From: Acidimicrobiia bacterium
GTDB lineage: Bacteria; Actinomycetota; Acidimicrobiia; Spongiisociales; ZC4RG35
DNA: 19,647 nt
Assembly: GCA_003230435.1 (NCBI GenBank)
Contig: QIDW01000346.1
Location: forward strand, 1-19,647
Direction: 5' to 3'
The stretch's first letter is position 1; each line of letters opens with the position of its first letter. The notes under the pieces are model-generated. The model saw only the letters and a program-made list of their open reading frames with translations. It was not told the origin of the DNA and did not search any database. The translations under genes and the position numbers were made by a program. Shown piece after piece: positions 16,185-19,647 of this stretch.

Positions 16185-17780
16185 GTGACAGCCGGGCCGC
16201 TCACTACCCCGGTCGAGGTAAGGCCGTCGCCAGGTCGTCCCAAGAAGTCAAGCCGCGGATGGTGGACTGCAACGGCGATCGTTCTTCTCCCGGCGCTGAT
16301 CCCCCCGATCAGCCTGGGATGGCAGGTTCTCACCAAAGGCACGGGCACAATGTTGCCTCTGGGCCGTTTGTTGGAGTTGTTTGCGTCCACCGTGGGACTC
16401 ACTCTCGCCGTGACGATCACGGCCCTCTCTATCGGAACAGCTACTGCATGGCTCACGAACCGAACCGACATACCAGCCAGGGCAGTGTGGATGATCCTTG
16501 CCGCGCTGCCTCTGGTCATTCCCTCCTATATGGCCGCTCTGACAATCATCGGTGCAACCGGGCCGAACGGCTTGATCTCGTCGTGGCTTGGGTTCACGAT
16601 CCCGACTCCCTACGGATTTGTCGGTGCCTGGCTGGCGCTATCCATCTTCCTCGCCCCCATGACGCACCTGATCGTGTCACCTGCTTTGCGACTCATTGAT
16701 CCAGCCACAGAGGAAGCCGCCACCAGCCTGGGCGCGGGCCAGCGCCGGGCCTTCTTCACGGTCACCCTGCCCCAACTGCGGCCGGCTCTCGTGTCTGCGG
16801 GGTTGATGGTCGGCCTCTATACGGTCAGTGATTTCGGTGCCGTCTCGCTCCTCCGATTCGACACCTTCACCCGAGCGATCTTCACCCTCTATGAAGGACA
16901 GATCGATAGACGACCCGCCGCAGCACTCTCCCTTGTGTTGATAATCCTCGCTCTCGCCATCCTGTTCATCGAGCGCAGGAGCCGATCTCGCGCCGGGTAC
17001 GCCATGACTCGAGCCCGCAGGGCGCGCAGGCCGGTCGAGATGCATGGATGGCCGAAGGGACTATCCATGGCATTTCTCTTCGCATTTGCATTTGTCTCCC
17101 TGGTCGTGCCGATCTCGGTGCTGGTCTTCTGGTTGATCCGTGGCCTATCCGCAGGCGCCGAACTCGGCGTCTTCTGGGACGAGACGCTGAGGTCGCTGGG
17201 CGTATCCCTTGCAGCCGCCGGATTGGCAGCCCTTGCATCCCTGCCGGTGGCCATGGTCACGACGTGGAAACGGAACAAGCTCTCAGGCGCGGTCGAGTCA
17301 GCCACCTGGGCCATCTATTCCCTCCCGCACATCACAGTCGGCATTGCCGTCGTCGTTTTCGCGCTGACATGGGCCAGACCGCTGTATCAAACGGTGTTCT
17401 TGTTGGTGCTCACATACGTGGCCATGTTCATGGCCCAATCCGTGTCAACGGTCCAGGATTCGTTGAGACGTGTCAGCCCGGTGTTGGAAGACGCATCACG
17501 CGGGCTCGGTAGGGGACCGCTGCAAACCCTCGCCCGCGTCACGGTCCCGCTTGCCAGTCCCGGCTTGGCTGCCGGGGCCGCCCTGGTCTTCCTGTCCGTG
17601 ATGAAGGAGCTTCCCGCGACTCTGCTACTTCGACCCAACGGTTTCGAGACCCTCGCCATCCGAATCTGGAGCGCCACCGGTGAGGGCTTCTACACAATGG
17701 CGAGTGTCGCCAGTTTGGCTCTCTTAACCGTGTCGATCCTGCCACTCTTGGCCCTCACATATCGTGACCTCAGCGACTGA
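16185..17780 (+). CDS. Ferric-iron-type ABC transporter, fused double permease
   Basis: The 531-residue membrane protein contains two tandem BPD_transp_1 domains, about 12 membrane segments in all, as in FbpB/AfuB. Each half has an EAA coupling loop for the ATPase: EEAATSLGAGQRRAFFTVTL (about residue 180) and EDASRGLGRGPLQTLARVTV (about residue 430). A basic hinge (about 262-285, RSRSRAGYAMTRARRARRP) joins the halves. It forms the whole translocation channel as one chain. The start is GTG 16185 with AGGAG (16171-16175) 9 nt upstream. The end overlaps the ATPase gene by 17 bp, showing coupled expression. Confidence 0.93.
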   Translation: MTAGPLTTPVEVRPSPGRPKKSSRGWWTATAIVLLPALIPPISLGWQVLTKGTGTMLPLGRLLELFASTVGLTLAVTITALSIGTATAWLTNRTDIPARAVWMILAALPLVIPSYMAALTIIGATGPNGLISSWLGFTIPTPYGFVGAWLALSIFLAPMTHLIVSPALRLIDPATEEAATSLGAGQRRAFFTVTLPQLRPALVSAGLMVGLYTVSDFGAVSLLRFDTFTRAIFTLYEGQIDRRPAAALSLVLIILALAILFIERRSRSRAGYAMTRARRARRPVEMHGWPKGLSMAFLFAFAFVSLVVPISVLVFWLIRGLSAGAELGVFWDETLRSLGVSLAAAGLAALASLPVAMVTTWKRNKLSGAVESATWAIYSLPHITVGIAVVVFALTWARPLYQTVFLLVLTYVAMFMAQSVSTVQDSLRRVSPVLEDASRGLGRGPLQTLARVTVPLASPGLAAGAALVFLSVMKELPATLLLRPNGFETLAIRIWSATGEGFYTMASVASLALLTVSILPLLALTYRDLSD

Positions 17781-18789
17781 CAAACTCACCATCCGGGCCC
17801 GCGGCCTATCCAAGGCCTACGACAAAGTCGTAGCCCTGGACGAGTTCAGCCTCGACGTTTGGGAAGGAAGCCTGCTCACACTGCTCGGGCCCTCCGGCTG
17901 CGGAAAGACGACGGCGCTTCGGGTAATCGCCGGATTCGAGCAAGCCACCGGAACGGTGGGGATTCGTGGGCGTCAGGTACTCGGGCCTGATGTCTTTGTG
18001 CCGCCGGAGAAAAGGCGAGTCGGAATGGTCTTTCAGGACTACGCCCTCTTTCCGCACAAGACCGTCGCGGGCAATGTCGCCTACGGCCTGCCCCGAACCA
18101 CAAGCCAGGCGCGAGTTGGCGAGGTCCTGGAACTGGTTGGTCTCTCGAGACTCGGTGATCGAATGCCAAACGAGCTCTCCGGAGGCCAGCAGCAGCGAGT
18201 CGCCCTCGCCCGGGCTTTGGCCCCAGAGCCTGATGTGATTTTGCTCGACGAGCCTTTCTCCAACCTCGACGCCAATCTGCGTGACAGGGTTAGACGCGAG
18301 TTACGCCTGATCCTCACAGAGGCACGCACCACCGCCGTGCTGGTCACTCACGATCAGGAGGAGGCGCTCGCCACGTCTGACCTGGTCGCAGTGATGTACA
18401 AGGGCCGTGTTGTCCAAGTCGATTCGCCTGCCGAGCTCTACGCGAAACCTTCCGATCCGTGGATCGCCGCTTTCCTCGGCGATGCTGACGTGCTCACTTC
18501 CACCGGTCACCGCGGCTACGCCGAGACGGCCCTCGGTCGTTTCAAGACCGATCTCAAAGGCTCGGTCGTCGTGGTGGTGCGGCCCGAAGATGTTCAGTTG
18601 TCAGTTGAAGAAACTCCGAACGCCATGGTGGCCCACACCGAGTTCTTCGGTCACGACCAGTTGGTGACTGTTGCCCTGGAGGGTGGCAAGAGGGTTCGGT
18701 CCCGCATCGGCCCAGGACCCACCTATCAGCCAGGGGACCGCGTCAGCGTGAGGGCGATCCACGCCAGGGTCTATCCCGGCCGCACCTAA
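17764..18789 (+). CDS. Ferric-iron-type ABC transporter, ATP-binding protein
   Basis: The 341-residue ATPase shows every nucleotide-binding motif: Walker A GPSGCGKTT (42-50), Q-loop VFQDYALFPHKTV (Q91), signature LSGGQQQRVALARAL (138-152), Walker B VILLDEPFSNLD (D162, E163) and H-loop VTHDQEEA (H196). A C-terminal TOBE-like domain (about 250-341, with VVVVRPEDVQLS) is typical of FbpC, PotA and MalK type ATPases and is often regulatory. It drives import through the preceding permease from the cytosolic face. The GTG start lies inside the permease gene. Iron as substrate is inferred from the receptor next door; sulfate, spermidine or thiamine relatives share this ATPase type. Confidence 0.92.
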   Translation: MTSATDKLTIRARGLSKAYDKVVALDEFSLDVWEGSLLTLLGPSGCGKTTALRVIAGFEQATGTVGIRGRQVLGPDVFVPPEKRRVGMVFQDYALFPHKTVAGNVAYGLPRTTSQARVGEVLELVGLSRLGDRMPNELSGGQQQRVALARALAPEPDVILLDEPFSNLDANLRDRVRRELRLILTEARTTAVLVTHDQEEALATSDLVAVMYKGRVVQVDSPAELYAKPSDPWIAAFLGDADVLTSTGHRGYAETALGRFKTDLKGSVVVVVRPEDVQLSVEETPNAMVAHTEFFGHDQLVTVALEGGKRVRSRIGPGPTYQPGDRVSVRAIHARVYPGRT

Positions 18790-18800
18790 GGTCGAAGCCA

Positions 18801-19481
18801 ATGGAGTCTGTCCTTTCGGTTATTGCAGCCATCGCCGCGAGTCTCTTCGCATTCGATCTCTGGAGGGGCTACCGCCTGCGTCCAAGACCGCACGTAGCGG
18901 CTTATGCCACAGGCATGACGATGTTTGCCGTCGCCACGTGGGCGCTGTTCATCGGTGTCACTTTTGCATGGACGGGGCCCATCTACCGCACCTTTTACCT
19001 GTTTGGCGCCGTTCTCAACATCCTATTTCTGGCTCTCGGCTCGATGTTCCTGGTGGTCGGGAAACGCTCGGGTCATGTGATGACACTTGCTGTTGGGGGG
19101 TTCACCGCTATCGCCGCGACCCTCACCCTGACCGTTCCCTTCCAACAGCCTCTGCCAGACGGTGGCGTCCCAACCGACATGTTTGAAGCCGGTTTCGGGC
19201 CCAGGCTGTTCGCCATCATCGGCGGGGCTACGGGAGCAACGATCCTGATCGTGCTCGCTCTGATCAGTCTCGTTCGTTTCTGGAAGAAGGACCGGAGCAT
19301 CGTCTGGGGAAATGCGCTGATCCTTGCCGGGACAATGGCCGCGGCCTGGGGCGGCACGGGTCTTGCCCTTGGTGAGGCGAGTGGGTTCGCCCTTTCTCTT
19401 CTCATCGCCGTCACACTGATCTGGGCCGGCTACCGCGTTGCTTCGGGCCGTCGACGAAGCGGTCGCCAGTTGCAAACCTGA
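18801..19481 (+). CDS. Seven-TM membrane protein of unknown function
   Basis: The 226-residue protein shows seven hydrophobic segments at about residues 4-22, 33-56, 61-86, 92-112, 134-159, 168-190 and 194-212, with a basic C-terminal tail (ASGRRRSGRQ). Short polar loops include FAWTGPIYRTFYLFGA and a longer external-looking loop PFQQPLPDGGVPTDMFEAGF. I do not recognise the family. The gene begins 11 bp after the ABC ATPase stop, so it is probably in the same transcript, and AAGG about 9 nt before the ATG could be the ribosome site. A role in iron uptake is suggested only by position. Its TGA lies inside the 46-bp palindrome that ends the unit. Confidence 0.8.
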   Translation: MESVLSVIAAIAASLFAFDLWRGYRLRPRPHVAAYATGMTMFAVATWALFIGVTFAWTGPIYRTFYLFGAVLNILFLALGSMFLVVGKRSGHVMTLAVGGFTAIAATLTLTVPFQQPLPDGGVPTDMFEAGFGPRLFAIIGGATGATILIVLALISLVRFWKKDRSIVWGNALILAGTMAAAWGGTGLALGEASGFALSLLIAVTLIWAGYRVASGRRRSGRQLQT

Positions 19482-19520
19482 GGTTGTTAGGCCCGTATAC
19501 GGGCCTAACAACCTCAGGTT
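19475..19520. terminator. Perfect 46-bp palindrome, probable bidirectional terminator
   Basis: Bases 19475-19497 are the exact reverse complement of 19498-19520, centred on GTATAC. The transcript of either strand can fold into a stem of about 21 bp with a minimal loop. It lies between convergent genes: it covers the last codons and TGA (19479-19481) of the seven-TM gene and ends 8 bp before the moaA stop. There is no U-tract on either side, so it fits the loopless, U-poor terminators described in actinobacteria. A repeated palindromic element is the alternative. Confidence 0.6.
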
Positions 19521-19528
19521 CGTGTTCC

Positions 19529-19647
19529 TTAGCCGCCGATGTAGGACATTTCGACCGGTGTGCCGATGCGGGATGTTTGAGAGGAGCGAATCTCGGAGTA
19601 ACGGTCGTCGCGTTTCGCCCAGATCTCGTCGATGACCTCACCCACAT
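19529..19647 (-). CDS. moaA: GTP 3',8-cyclase MoaA, C-terminal fragment
   Basis: Reading the minus strand backwards from the TAA at 19531-19529 gives 38 full sense codons to the right edge, ending DDRYSEIRSSQTSR...VEMSYIGG. The terminal M-S-x-I-G-G is the hallmark end of MoaA, whose C-terminal Gly-Gly tail inserts into the active site and is needed for catalysis. The RYSEIR and VEMSYIGG combination is typical of one MoaA subgroup. MoaA is a radical-SAM enzyme that makes the first intermediate of molybdenum cofactor synthesis; its SAM and [4Fe-4S] motifs lie outside the window. The gene converges on the seven-TM gene across the palindrome. Confidence 0.85.
   Translation of the reverse strand, partial: VGEVIDEIWAKRDDRYSEIRSSQTSRIGTPVEMSYIGG

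Noticed and set aside
19411..19647. 78-codon minus-strand open frame at the right edge
   Set aside because: It runs through the palindrome in the wrong frame; the moaA frame ending in MSYIGG is the real one. The shared peptide on both strands there is only a product of the palindrome.

Overview
The window looks like GC-rich chromosomal DNA from an actinobacterium-like organism, possibly Acidimicrobiia-like. GTG and TTG starts are frequent, genes are tightly packed with ATGA/GTGA/TGATG junctions, and the gene families fit. The lineage is an inference; nothing here fixes it. No tRNA, rRNA, CRISPR array, transposase or phage gene was found.

Layout. (1) 1-1103, minus: the N-terminal part of a six-TM, GAF-domain sensor histidine kinase. 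It runs off the left edge just after its phospho-acceptor His box. (2) 1181-1711, minus: a CoA-pyrophosphatase-type Nudix hydrolase, divergent by 40 bp from a RimJ/RimL-like GNAT acetyltransferase (1752-2330, plus). (3) 2327-12456, minus: a complete-looking respiratory complex I operon, nuoA-B-C-D-H-I-J-K-L-M-N, with neighbouring genes overlapping or only a few bases apart. The NADH-oxidising module genes nuoE, nuoF and nuoG are absent from between nuoD and nuoH, which overlap by 4 bp. The locus therefore encodes the 11-subunit quinone-reducing, proton-pumping core, with its electron donor unspecified. nuoM and nuoH each carry one small frame-breaking deletion (2 nt and 5 nt) inside a highly conserved motif.

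(4) 12613-14550, plus: an alkaline-phosphatase-superfamily phosphodiesterase followed by an alpha/beta hydrolase resembling maspardin-type proteins. (5) 14559-15059, minus: a DUF402 protein convergent with the hydrolase. (6) 15186-18789, plus: a three-gene ferric-iron-type ABC importer (lipoprotein receptor, fused double permease, ATPase) preceded by a promoter/operator region rich in inverted repeats. A seven-TM protein of unknown function (18801-19481) follows 11 bp later. (7) A perfect 46-bp palindrome (19475-19520) sits between the convergent ends of the seven-TM gene and the last 39 codons of moaA (19529-19647, minus).

Together the window holds energy conservation (complex I), iron import that could supply the Fe-S clusters of complex I and MoaA, and several housekeeping hydrolases. 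The points most worth a second look are the EFG-less complex I with its two frame breaks, the inverted-repeat cluster controlling the iron operon, and the long perfect palindrome.
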